A stretch of 64,000 nucleotides of DNA from assembly GCF_001278705.1 (NCBI RefSeq), contig NZ_CP012600.1:372190-436189 (forward strand). Reading direction: 5' to 3'. Positions 8,969 through 18,146 of the stretch are shown one piece after another. The stretch is from Bacillus gobiensis. GTDB taxonomy: Bacteria > Bacillota > Bacilli > Bacillales > Bacillaceae. Under the pieces are notes generated by a model that saw only the letters and a list, made by a program, of their open reading frames with translations, did no database searches and was not told the DNA's origin. Numbering within the stretch: position 1 is the first letter of the stretch; each line of letters starts with the position of its first letter. Both the position numbers and the translations under genes were made by a program.

Positions 8969-9859
8969 ATGGGTAACGATAAAAAAATAGCATTACGAAA
9001 CAAGCTAGAAAACCGGAACGTTACTTTGCCGGACGGAACTTGCCTTCCCGCTATTGGGCAAGGGACATGGTATATGGGAGAAGACCCTAAAAAGAAACAA
9101 GAAGAAATTAAGGCACTGAAGCTCGGGCTTGATTTAGGCATGAAGCTGATCGATACTGCTGAAATGTACGGCCAGGGAAATTCTGAACGAGTCGTTGGCG
9201 AAGCTATTAAAGAAAATCGCGACGATGTTTTTCTCGTTTCAAAGGTATATCCGCAAAAATCAGGATTAGGAAATATTTCAGCTGCATGCGAAAATAGCTT
9301 GAATCGCCTTGGCACTGACCATTTGGATTTATACCTATTACATTGGAGAGGCAGTGTTCCATTAGAAGAAACCATTGAAGGGATGGAACGATTGAAAAAA
9401 GAAGGAAAGATATTACGATGGGGAGTCTCCAATTTCGACACGGCTGATATGGAAGAACTCTGGAATACAAAGGGCGGAAGGAATTGTGCCACGAACCAAG
9501 TCTTATACCACCTGGGCTCGAGAGGAATTGATTTTGATTTACTGCCTTGGCATAAAGATCATAAAATACCGATTATGGCGTATAGCCCTCTCGCCCAAGG
9601 AGGATCATTACGAAAACAATTGCTCAGTGATGATAATGTAAATAAGATTGCTGAAAAATATAATGTTTCGCCACTTCAAATAGCCCTTGCTTGGACTATA
9701 CGATCCAATCATGTGATTGCCATTCCAAAAGCGGTGCAAGAGCAGCACGTTTATCAAAATGCAGAAGCGGTTTCGGTTGAACTGACTCAAGAAGATTTGA
9801 ATCGTATTGATGAGGCTTTCCCAGAACCGAGAAAAAAGATGCCTTTAGATATTATTTGA
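8969..9859 (+). CDS. Aldo/keto reductase
   Basis: A 296-aa second member of the family, with LIDTAEMYGQGNSERVVG (Asp, Tyr), VSKVYP (Lys) and LYLLHWRGS (His). The AIPKAVQEQHV cofactor loop is near the C-terminus. It is distinct in sequence from the preceding reductase, so this is probably not a recent duplication. A GAAAGGA ribosome site precedes ATG 8969. The terminator just upstream means it needs read-through or its own promoter. Physiological substrate unknown. Confidence 0.87.
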   Translation: MGNDKKIALRNKLENRNVTLPDGTCLPAIGQGTWYMGEDPKKKQEEIKALKLGLDLGMKLIDTAEMYGQGNSERVVGEAIKENRDDVFLVSKVYPQKSGLGNISAACENSLNRLGTDHLDLYLLHWRGSVPLEETIEGMERLKKEGKILRWGVSNFDTADMEELWNTKGGRNCATNQVLYHLGSRGIDFDLLPWHKDHKIPIMAYSPLAQGGSLRKQLLSDDNVNKIAEKYNVSPLQIALAWTIRSNHVIAIPKAVQEQHVYQNAEAVSVELTQEDLNRIDEAFPEPRKKMPLDII

Positions 9860-9964
9860 AAATTTATCTTGATGCATTTTTGAATAAGAAAATTGGAGAA
9901 AAGTGCTCCTTCTCTTTTCTTGCTCTCTGCTAGTAATTGCCCGGCGTGCATCTCTATGTGGGAA

Positions 9965-9985
9965 AAGAGGAGGTTTTCTCCTCTT
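9965..9985 (-). terminator. Terminator overlapping the stop of the DUF3888 gene
   Basis: AAGAGGAG/CTCCTCTT with a 5-nt loop. On the minus strand TTCCC follows. The stem includes the stop codon of the minus-strand gene; it may also stop + strand transcription. A second weaker hairpin (AGAAAAG/CTTTTCT) is near 9893-9920. Confidence 0.55.
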
Positions 9986-10415
9986 AGTGTATTAATATGT
10001 GCTGCCAGTGTTCAGGCAATTCATAGTCCCTTAAATGTTCATACTTTTTAAGGTTAACTCGTCCACTCCCATTGATATATAATGTTAGTCTGTCTAGTCC
10101 AACTTGAATATGTGGTCCTACAACTGGAGTCACTTTTATTATTACTGTAAATTCAAATCGTCGATATTCGCCTATTCGTTCTGCTTTCTCTATATACACT
10201 TGATATGGGTAAACCATAGGTGAGTAGTTTAAAACCTTTTTGTAGTATTCGTTTACGGCTTTATCAATTTCAACACTAAGCAATGAAACAAAAATATCTT
10301 GATACAATTCTTCTCTTGAATTCATAGGAGGAGTATAAACAGTTTCTGCCTCACAGTTAAAACACATACTTGCCGTAAAAGTAACAACTAACACAATCAC
10401 AAACCTTTTTATCAT
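9984..10415 (-). CDS. Exported DUF3888-type protein
   Basis: A 143-aa protein with a clear N-terminal signal sequence (basic MIKRF, a hydrophobic core to about residue 18, then CEAE), so it is exported or membrane-anchored. The remainder (LYQDIFVSLLSVEIDKAVNEYY, then a PY segment and FEFTVIIKVTPVVGPHIQVG) has the pattern of the Bacillus DUF3888 family, whose function is unknown. GTG 10427 is part of the ribosome site GGGAGGA that serves ATG 10415, so I use the ATG. It is a single gene between an aldo/keto reductase and the thiC leader. Confidence 0.75.
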   Translation of the reverse strand: MIKRFVIVLVVTFTASMCFNCEAETVYTPPMNSREELYQDIFVSLLSVEIDKAVNEYYKKVLNYSPMVYPYQVYIEKAERIGEYRRFEFTVIIKVTPVVGPHIQVGLDRLTLYINGSGRVNLKKYEHLRDYELPEHWQHILIH

Positions 10416-10443
10416 GATTCCTCCCACTTGTTTTTTTTAGTTT

Positions 10444-10482
10444 CCCCTAATAACAACCTTATTAATTACTAATAATTAGGGG
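10444..10482. repeat. Inverted repeat upstream of the thiC leader
   Basis: CCCCTAAT at 10444-10451 is matched by ATTAGGGG at 10475-10482, with a 23-nt spacer between the DUF3888 gene and the thiC leader. No T tract follows on either strand. It may be a protein site or a decayed terminator. Confidence 0.4.
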
Positions 10483-10650
10483 ATAAATAGACTATTCCGA
10501 TGCTGTTTAGGTTGTTTTTTTAACGAGAGTAAATCATTTTTTCCCTCCCTGTTTTTCAAAAAATTGTGCAAAAACATTCCAAATGGTGAAAAAGTACCCT
10601 TTTCTTCTTTGCTTAAACGTGATACCATGTTGAAGAAATTAATAGTTTAC

Positions 10651-10745
10651 TAGGGGTGCCCAAAGTTGCGGGCTGAGAGAGGAGCGCTGAATGCTTCTTA
10701 ACCCTTTGGACCTGATCTGGTTCGTACCAGCGTGGGGAAGTAAGG
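10651..10745 (+). promoter_or_regulatory. TPP riboswitch (THI element) of thiC
   Basis: The conserved THI-box parts appear in order: AGGGGTGCCC, GGCTGAGAGAGG, ACCCTTTGGACCTGATCTGG and CGTACCAGCGTGGGGAAG. It binds thiamine pyrophosphate. With the terminator directly after it, high TPP should stop transcription before thiC. Confidence 0.96.
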
Positions 10746-10751
10746 GATTAT

Positions 10752-10786
10752 GAAGATTATTGTATCCAATAATCTACTTCTTTTTT
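10752..10786 (+). terminator. Expression-platform terminator of the TPP riboswitch
   Basis: AGATTATTG/CAATAATCT with a 4-nt loop, extended by GAAG/CTTC across a one-base bulge, then TTTTTT. It starts a few bases after the aptamer. Confidence 0.85.
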
Positions 10787-10869
10787 ACTGACTTTAAACT
10801 AGGTCCTTTCATTTGGATCTGGTTTTTTCGTGTTGGTGCTATTCTGGATCCTGTCCTTCAACATAATAA

Positions 10870-12657
<1,788 letters not shown>

Positions 12658-12708
12658 CGAATGGGAATTTGTGTTATTATTAAGTTAAAGCAAATAGGGT
12701 GGTTTAAG

Positions 12709-12905
12709 ATGAAGCTTGTGAAAAACTTTTTTCTTGTAGTTCTTCTTATGATTGTCGAACTGTCGGTTGGTTTTTCGATCGAAGCCCTAATTTCTATGAC
12801 AAACATACAATGACGAAAACAAGACTTGGTTATGTTGTCTTTGTAACGCTTGCCGCCTTTGTAACATTTGGAGTAATCACGTGGATGTATAATAGGATTT
12901 ATTAA
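12709..12905 (+). pseudogene. Small two-helix membrane protein gene, probably frameshifted
   Basis: Two short ORFs follow each other. The first (12709-12813, 34 codons) encodes one hydrophobic helix. The second (12810-12905, 31 codons, ATGA overlap) encodes another (RLGYVVFVTLAAFVTFGVITW). Upstream of its ATG the second frame stays open through FDRSPNFYDKHT back to a run of five T at 12771-12775. One more T there would give a single 65-residue protein joining both helices. This suggests a homopolymer indel, real or technical, rather than two genes. It lies about 50 nt after thiC. Function unknown. Confidence 0.45.
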
Positions 12906-12924
12906 AAAATGAGCACCAAATAAT

Positions 12925-12965
12925 AAGAGAGAGGGGATCGTTTTATTTCCCTCTCTCTTCATTTT
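12925..12965 (+). terminator. Rho-independent terminator
   Basis: An 11-bp stem (AAGAGAGAGGG with CCCTCTCTCTT) followed by CATTTTTATTT. It terminates the thiC/small-protein transcript. Confidence 0.85.
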
Positions 12966-12976
12966 TATTTCAGTTT

Positions 12977-13105
12977 TTAAACGATGTCATCGACACGCAG
13001 GTTCTGTTCGTTTTGTATATTTGATTTTACGTGAGCAAACGTGACGGTTCCTGGTTGGTCTATGACGAAGATTGCAGGCTTTGGCAGCTCCCAATTTCGT
13101 TCCCG
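12977..13105 (-). pseudogene. C-terminal remnant of a redoxin (AhpC/TSA-like) gene
   Basis: On the minus strand an open stretch reads ELPKPAIFVIDQPGTVTFA and then HVKSNIQNEQNLRVDDIV before a stop. This resembles the last strand of the thioredoxin fold in AhpC/TSA-type peroxiredoxins (PxxFVID..G.V.FAHV). Upstream the frame runs into a stop, and no start codon or catalytic cysteine region is left. It appears to be a decayed gene end. Homology is judged by eye from about 40 residues. Confidence 0.45.
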
Positions 13106-13278
13106 TTATGGCCGGGAATGTCCAGTACGGAACTTTAATAATGAAGTCCGCTTATTTCTTGAATTCTCCCTTTAACACGGTCAAAGCCTCGCCTCTCAAC
13201 AAGCAGCGTTCACCTTGAACATGTTTGAATAAAATAATTGTAATTTCGGTATTCTAAATTCAGGAAGGAGGTATTTAC

Positions 13279-13461
13279 ATGGGAAGAATGAATCATGGGC
13301 ATAAGGGAAATAACCATAAAAAGAAAATTTCACAGGATCCACATCAGGCTGCCGGGTTAAGCAATGAAGAAGTCGAGCTTTCAAAAGAACTCGATGAAAC
13401 CTATCAAATAGAAGAAAGACCGGGATTTGGGCCTACAGGTGTGAAAAGAAAAAGTAAATAG
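13279..13461 (+). CDS. Small hydrophilic protein of unknown function
   Basis: A 60-residue, highly charged protein. It has a His/Lys-rich N-terminus (NHGHKGNNHKKK), an acidic middle (NEEVELSKELDETYQIEE) and a basic end. There is no hydrophobic core, so it is probably disordered. A perfect GGAAGGAGG lies before the ATG, supporting real translation. It is monocistronic and followed by two terminators. The composition recalls short Bacillus spore-associated proteins such as the YfhD type, but I do not assign it. Confidence 0.6.
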   Translation: MGRMNHGHKGNNHKKKISQDPHQAAGLSNEEVELSKELDETYQIEERPGFGPTGVKRKSK

Positions 13462-13597
13462 ATTAAAAACGTCAACAGTTGGAAAATGAATGCAGGGAGA
13501 ACCTAAACAACAAATTTAAATTTCATTATGTTTTCTGCTAGTAAGATATCCGTCATTCAAGAATCAGATCCGATTGCTTCAGAAAGTTTCTTAATAA

Positions 13598-13644
13598 ATA
13601 GGCTGTTTACATCATTAGTTATGTACAAACAGCCTATGTTTTTT
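13598..13644 (+). terminator. First of two tandem terminators
   Basis: ATAGGCTGTTT pairs with AAACAGCCTAT around an 18-nt loop, followed by GTTTTTTG. An ORF over this stretch is not credible. Confidence 0.7.
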
Positions 13645-13672
13645 GTTTTTTTAATCTTGATAACTTGGCCCC

Positions 13673-13710
13673 AAGGAGAACACAGGTTTTGCTGTGATTG
13701 CTCCTTTTTT
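13673..13710 (+). terminator. Second of two tandem terminators
   Basis: AAGGAG/CTCCTT enclosing an inner CACAG/CTGTG hairpin, with a six-T tail. It may insulate the convergent PhzF-like gene. Confidence 0.65.
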
Positions 13711-13757
13711 ATTATTCCGCAGATGTATTACATTTTACGACTATCCTTGCACTAAAA

Positions 13758-14552
13758 TTAGCTTTCTGGAAATGCCAATTCGCCCTTTAATACCGTTATC
13801 GCTTCTCCTTTCAATAAACAGCGGTCTCCTTGTAAAACGACCTTGAGTCTTCCGCCTCTTTCAGAAAGCTGCTCGGCGAAAAACTCTTTCTTTGCCAATT
13901 TCTTTGCCCAATATGGAGCCAATCCGCAGTGGGCCGAGCCAGTGACGGGATCCTCAAGCACACCAAGCGTAGGGAAAAAACATCTGGAAACAAAGTCGAC
14001 ATCAGGCCTGTCACTTCTGCTTGTAATGAGAAAGCCTCGATTCGTTAGCGCGGTCATTTTTTCAGTATCAAAGGCTATGTTTCGAACCTGCTGTTCATTT
14101 TCTACTTCAATAATATAATCCAGGCGATTTTTTGCTGCCTCTACAATCGGTGTATGGATGGCTTCTTTCAGCTCTGTACTTACAGGGCAGCTTACCGGTG
14201 CTTCTGTCGGGAAGTCCAATTCGATCCAGCCGCCACTTTTCTTAGCCGTTAACGGACCGCTTAAGGAGGAGAAAGTAATTGGCTGATCTTCGCTTACTTC
14301 ATTTCTTTCCCATAGTACATGAGCCGCAGAAAGGGTCGCATGTCCGCAAAGATCGACTTCAACCTTTGGTGTAAACCAGCGTAAATTGTAACCTTCGTTT
14401 TCTTTTATGACAAACGCCGTTTCCGACAAATTCATTTCCGTGGCAATGGACTGCAGAACAGAATCAGGAAGCTCTTCTTTCAGAAGGCACACTGCTGCCG
14501 GATTGCCAGAAAACGTTCGATTCGTAAAGGCATCGACTGTATACAAAATCAT
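13758..14552 (-). CDS. PhzF-family isomerase/epimerase
   Basis: A 264-aa protein of the PhzF/diaminopimelate-epimerase fold. Signatures are VDAFTNRTFSGNPAAVC at the N-terminus, LSETAFV with the catalytic glutamate at about residue 45, the VDLCGHATLSAAHVL helix, and ...GVLEDPVTGSAHCGLAPYW in the second half. ATG 14552 has AAGGAGA upstream; the longer reading adds 17 unrelated residues. It stands alone with no phenazine genes nearby, so it is one of the many PhzF relatives whose substrate is unknown. Confidence 0.9.
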   Translation of the reverse strand: MILYTVDAFTNRTFSGNPAAVCLLKEELPDSVLQSIATEMNLSETAFVIKENEGYNLRWFTPKVEVDLCGHATLSAAHVLWERNEVSEDQPITFSSLSGPLTAKKSGGWIELDFPTEAPVSCPVSTELKEAIHTPIVEAAKNRLDYIIEVENEQQVRNIAFDTEKMTALTNRGFLITSRSDRPDVDFVSRCFFPTLGVLEDPVTGSAHCGLAPYWAKKLAKKEFFAEQLSERGGRLKVVLQGDRCLLKGEAITVLKGELAFPES

Positions 14553-14726
14553 TACGTATCTCTCCTTAACATTTGTATGTATTCTACAATTATCATACCG
14601 CATTCACGGATAGAACAGATCATGAATATAGAACAGTTATCACCATAATGTATCCCCACATTTCTTTTTCATCTTATTAAGCGAAGAGCAATAGACTATA
14701 AGGAAGAAAGCGGAGGTGAGTTTTTT

Positions 14727-15155
14727 ATGGCAGTTGTAAGAGCAAATACAAGAGATATTGACATGTTAGCAAGGCTGCTGAGGGCAGAAGCGGAAGGGGA
14801 AGGGCAGCAAGGGATGCTTCTTGTTGGCAACGTTACGATTAACCGGGTGAGGGTCAGATGCTCCGATTTTAAAAATGTCAACACGATTCCGGCGGTGATC
14901 CATCAGCCTCATGCGTTTGAAGCGGTAACACACGGTTATTTTTATCAACGGGCGAGAGAACAAGATAGGCGTTTAGCCAGAAGAAGCGTACAGGGTGAGA
15001 GATTTTGGCCTGCAAAATTCAGTTTGTGGTACTTTAAGCCGCCGGGAGCATGTCCACCGCAATGGTATGGCCAGCCCCATGTCGCCCGTTTTAAAAATCA
15101 TTGCTTTTATGAACCGGCGCAAGGAGAATGCGAAGCAATTTATAATACATTTTAA
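14727..15155 (+). CDS. cwlJ: Spore cortex-lytic cell wall hydrolase CwlJ
   Basis: A 142-residue Hydrolase_2 (SleB-type catalytic domain) protein, the same length as B. subtilis CwlJ and very similar throughout (LLRAEAEGEGQQGMLLVGNV, QPHAFEAVTHGYFYQRARE, AKFSLWYFKPPGACPPQWY). CwlJ sits in the spore coat and degrades cortex peptidoglycan during germination; the likely catalytic Glu is in RAEAEGEG. It has no signal peptide, as expected for a protein made in the mother cell. Expression is probably mother-cell specific. It is monocistronic here; gerQ, often linked to it, is not adjacent. Confidence 0.95.
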   Translation: MAVVRANTRDIDMLARLLRAEAEGEGQQGMLLVGNVTINRVRVRCSDFKNVNTIPAVIHQPHAFEAVTHGYFYQRAREQDRRLARRSVQGERFWPAKFSLWYFKPPGACPPQWYGQPHVARFKNHCFYEPAQGECEAIYNTF

Positions 15156-15171
15156 TACAGGTGAAATTTTC

Positions 15172-15199
15172 AAGCCTTCCATCTCGAGGAAGGCTTTTT
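15172..15199 (+). terminator. Terminator of cwlJ
   Basis: AAGCCTTCC/GGAAGGCTT with a 7-nt loop and a T tail, 16 nt after the cwlJ stop. Confidence 0.88.
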
Positions 15200-15314
15200 G
15201 ATTGTTCGTGTAACACATTAAACAGGAATTATGTCGTCGATCTAGAATTCAGTAAATGTCACATGCTATGTCCAAAGTGATTACATATTTTTGAAAACTT
15301 AAGGAGTGATATTC

Positions 15315-16499
15315 TTGAAAAAACGTATATGTATTGTTGGCAGTGGGATTGCAGGTCTGCAATTAGCTTATGCTCTTAAAGAAGATTTTGAAGTGACCGT
15401 CATTCACCATCGATCTCCAGATGAGATTCGTGATGGCCGGATTATGTCTACCCAAGTTCACTTTGGATCAACAAGAGCACGAGAAAAACGGTATCAAATG
15501 CCGAAAGCGAAAGTGGAAAATCTTCTGGAAAGCATCCATATCACGATTGGAACCAAAAAGCTTTTCGTTGGAATGTTGAAGGAGCCCGCCCTATCTGTTG
15601 ATCAGCGTTTGTATTATACCGATTGCATGAACGATTTAGAAAAGCAAGGTGTTGCTTTCCATCGCAAAAGAGTAGAAAAAGAGAATATGAAGACTTTAAT
15701 AGAACAGTATGATTTAGTGATCGATTGCACAGGAAAATCAGGACCTCTGCTGCCATTTCCGCTTGAAAAAGATTTATCGCCTTTCCATTTGCCTGAGCGG
15801 AAATGTATTGTAGGTTATTTCACGGGAATAAAGCCGAATCAACCTCTTGGTGTAAACGTAAATGTTCTCCCTGGACAGGGTGAAATGTTTGAAATACCTG
15901 CCGTGACCGAACAGGGGCCTGTGACGATCTTGTTTGTTACGGCAGTTCCGGATAAGCAATTGGATGTATTTAAAGGAATAACAGATGAGCAATTGTTTAC
16001 AGAACAAATGAAAGTAATTACGCAAAATTTTTTCCCGGATATTTATAACCGGATAAACGAGGAACAATTTGCTCTATGTGATAACAAAGCCTTCCTTCAG
16101 ATGGCCATTACACCTGTGATTCGAAGACCTTATGTTACATATCACGATAAGCTGGTTCTCGGCTGTGGAGATAGCGTTTTTCTTAATGACCCTATTTCTG
16201 GTCAAGGCTGTAACCTTTCTTCTTATTGTGCTGAACAATTGGCTGATACCCTGATAGAATTCAAGCATTCAACGTGGGATTCCCAGCTAGGAGAAAGGTA
16301 TTGGAACCGAACGAAAACATTTGTGAAACAAGTCACAGAATGGACAAATGCAATGACACAGCCGCTTCCAGAGCATATTGTTCAAATGCTTATGGAAGGT
16401 GTCCAAAATCAGGAAATTGCAGATGGGGTTGCCGGATGGTTTGCAGATCCAAGTACTGCGCATCAGGATTTTTTTCAAACGACAAAAAGTAACTCTTAA
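15315..16499 (+). CDS. StyA-like FAD-dependent monooxygenase
   Basis: A 394-aa flavoprotein with an N-terminal Rossmann FAD site (ICIVGSGIAGLQLAYAL) and a later LVLGCGDSVFLNDPISGQG motif. The layout matches the styrene/indole monooxygenase StyA group. Such enzymes take reduced flavin from a separate reductase and epoxidise aromatic or vinyl compounds. The start is TTG 15315 because AAGGAGTG lies 8 nt upstream; GTG 15306 is inside that site. No StyB-type reductase or aromatic pathway gene is adjacent, so the reductant source and substrate are open. Confidence 0.8.
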   Translation: MKKRICIVGSGIAGLQLAYALKEDFEVTVIHHRSPDEIRDGRIMSTQVHFGSTRAREKRYQMPKAKVENLLESIHITIGTKKLFVGMLKEPALSVDQRLYYTDCMNDLEKQGVAFHRKRVEKENMKTLIEQYDLVIDCTGKSGPLLPFPLEKDLSPFHLPERKCIVGYFTGIKPNQPLGVNVNVLPGQGEMFEIPAVTEQGPVTILFVTAVPDKQLDVFKGITDEQLFTEQMKVITQNFFPDIYNRINEEQFALCDNKAFLQMAITPVIRRPYVTYHDKLVLGCGDSVFLNDPISGQGCNLSSYCAEQLADTLIEFKHSTWDSQLGERYWNRTKTFVKQVTEWTNAMTQPLPEHIVQMLMEGVQNQEIADGVAGWFADPSTAHQDFFQTTKSNS

Positions 16500-16622
16500 T
16501 CATCATAAAAAGAGACTTATATTAAAATAATTTAATCTCTTTATAGCAGACAGAAAAAAACCTTATTAAATTGTCTACTATAAAGGGATTTTCCTTCAAT
16601 GGGTACGTCCTATGTGTTTTAA

Positions 16623-17327
16623 TTATCTGAATGAACCTTTACTTTGGAAGTTTTGCAACTTACTATAATGCAGGGAATTCTCATATTGGTTTTCTTTAAG
16701 AAGGGTTTTTAGAAAATCGACCATATAATGATGTCGTTCATGTGCAATTTCCTTTGCTGCCTCAGTATTCATTCTTTCTTTTAATAGTAATAGCTTTTCA
16801 AAAAAATGGTTAACCGTTGTAGTATTCTGTGATTTATACTCAGCAGATGTTCTGTGCTCTTTCGGAGTAATCATAGGGTTAAATAATTCTTGTCCTTTAT
16901 ATCCTCCGTATGCAAAGGCCCTTGCAATGCCAATTGCTCCAATGGCATCTAAACGATCAGCATCTTGTACAATTTTCCCTTCCAAAGTTTTCATTGAAGA
17001 TTTCGTGTTCGCACCTTTAAATGAAAGATTCATTATAATTTCACAAACATGTTCAATAACATATTGTTCTATATTTTGAGATTCCAACCACTCTCTCGCT
17101 GCTTTTGGTCCGATGGTTTCATCCCCGTTGTAAAACTTCCAGTCTGCAATGTCATGAAGGAGAGCAGCCAGTTCGATGACTTCTTTGTTTACATGATCAA
17201 CAGTTTCTTTCTCTATTAACGATAAACTATTTTTATACACTCGTTCGATGTGCCACCAATCATGACCAGTTCCTTCACCCGATAATTTTTCTCTAACAAA
17301 TTCCTTTGTTTTTAACACGATATCCAT
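16623..17327 (-). CDS. HD-domain metal-dependent phosphohydrolase
   Basis: A 234-aa HD-superfamily protein with GHDWWHIERVYKNSL (first His), LLHDIADWKF (the HD pair, about residues 57-58) and IVQDADRLDAIGAIGIARAF (last Asp). This is the compact YedJ/YpgQ-like form, some of which hydrolyse nucleotides. The start ATG has TAGGAGTGA upstream, which overlaps the stop of the preceding 72-codon ORF, so the two would be co-translated. Substrate unknown. Confidence 0.85.
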   Translation of the reverse strand: MDIVLKTKEFVREKLSGEGTGHDWWHIERVYKNSLSLIEKETVDHVNKEVIELAALLHDIADWKFYNGDETIGPKAAREWLESQNIEQYVIEHVCEIIMNLSFKGANTKSSMKTLEGKIVQDADRLDAIGAIGIARAFAYGGYKGQELFNPMITPKEHRTSAEYKSQNTTTVNHFFEKLLLLKERMNTEAAKEIAHERHHYMVDFLKTLLKENQYENSLHYSKLQNFQSKGSFR

Positions 17328-17339
17328 TTAAATTCACTC

Positions 17340-17558
17340 CTACCAACTTTTCCATTGGTGCTGTTTTAAAAAATTCAGCCCGCTTTTTAGATATTCGTCA
17401 TTTACGTGACGAACTCCATATTGCATGAAATACATATTCTCTTTAATAGATTCTGGGTATTGACTAATCTCTTGAAAAGAAGCGTGGACAACGGCATCTT
17501 TAAATTGAAGATCGTGATAAAAAGTCTTTATACCAAAGTCGGAAAGCTTTTTTTTCAA
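17340..17558 (-). CDS. Hypothetical 72-residue protein
   Basis: A TTG start with a GGAGAGG ribosome site gives a 72-residue mixed-charge protein (KLSDFGIKTFYHDLQFKDAV ... QYGVRHVNDEYLKSGLNFL). It has no transmembrane segment or known motif. Its stop overlaps the ribosome site of the HD-domain gene, which argues for translation. However its 5' end overlaps the decayed ABC-ATPase sequence in another frame, so it may be a chance or chimeric ORF. Confidence 0.4.
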   Translation of the reverse strand: MKKKLSDFGIKTFYHDLQFKDAVVHASFQEISQYPESIKENMYFMQYGVRHVNDEYLKSGLNFLKQHQWKSW

Positions 17559-17690
17559 TGGTGACCTCTCCTATAAACTCTGTTCCCTTGATGTCGTTAT
17601 GTATAATACCGTTTACCGTCTGACATAAGGTCGTTTTTCCTCCTCCGCTTGGACCTAAAATAGCATAATAATTCTTGAATATTCAATAAC
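17554..17690 (-). pseudogene. Remnant of an ABC/ECF transporter ATPase gene
   Basis: Minus-strand translation gives YYAILGPSGGGKTTLCQTVN and then GIIHNDIKGTEFIGEVTIE. This contains an intact Walker A and the following segment of an EcfA/CbiO-type ATPase. The upstream LLNIQELL start region is in another frame, and the gene ends abruptly with no Q-loop, signature or Walker B. It is a truncated, frameshifted fossil about 45 codons long, fused to the start of the 72-codon ORF. Confidence 0.65.
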
Positions 17691-18071
17691 TTCACCCTTT
17701 AATCCTATTTATATCAGTACTGATGTATAGATTAACCTCCTTTCAAACCTATTTTCTAATATGACGAAAGGACAATTGTCCTCATTCGATCAGGTGATTA
17801 AATGCAATATTGGTAAAAAAAGTATCGATTAAAGTGTTAGCGATTATAGATCTGCAGATGTAGGGGGGAGACTCAATTAACTTTTAAAGAAAAACAATTG
17901 CGATTTGTATGCACATTGAGCATAACAGCCTTGTGAACGGATGGATTGTGTGAAAGAGAAGCAGAGACTTATTTAGCGGTTGCATGGGAATAACGAAGAA
18001 AATACTGTATACGGGAAGATATGTATCAAGCATAATTCTTATCTTATTTACTAAAAAACAAAATTCTCTGT
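17691..18071. other. Gene-free region
   Basis: No credible ORF, RNA gene or repeat. A leftover AAAGGAGG ribosome site for the decayed ATPase is near 17738-17745 on the minus strand. The rest looks like spacer. Confidence 0.4.
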
Positions 18072-18106
18072 GAAAAAAGAAAACCCCACGTTTTAAAACG
18101 TGAGGA
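18072..18106 (-). terminator. Terminator of the YfcC-type carrier gene
   Basis: On the minus strand CCTCACGTTTT/AAAACGTGGGG is followed by TTTTCTTTTTT. It lies 40 nt after the carrier gene. Confidence 0.88.
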
Positions 18107-18146
18107 GAGTGACAATATTAATTCCATAGAACATATATGCTTAAAA

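Noticed and set aside
13528..13755. 75-codon ORF
   Set aside because: Covers two tandem terminators and has no ribosome site.
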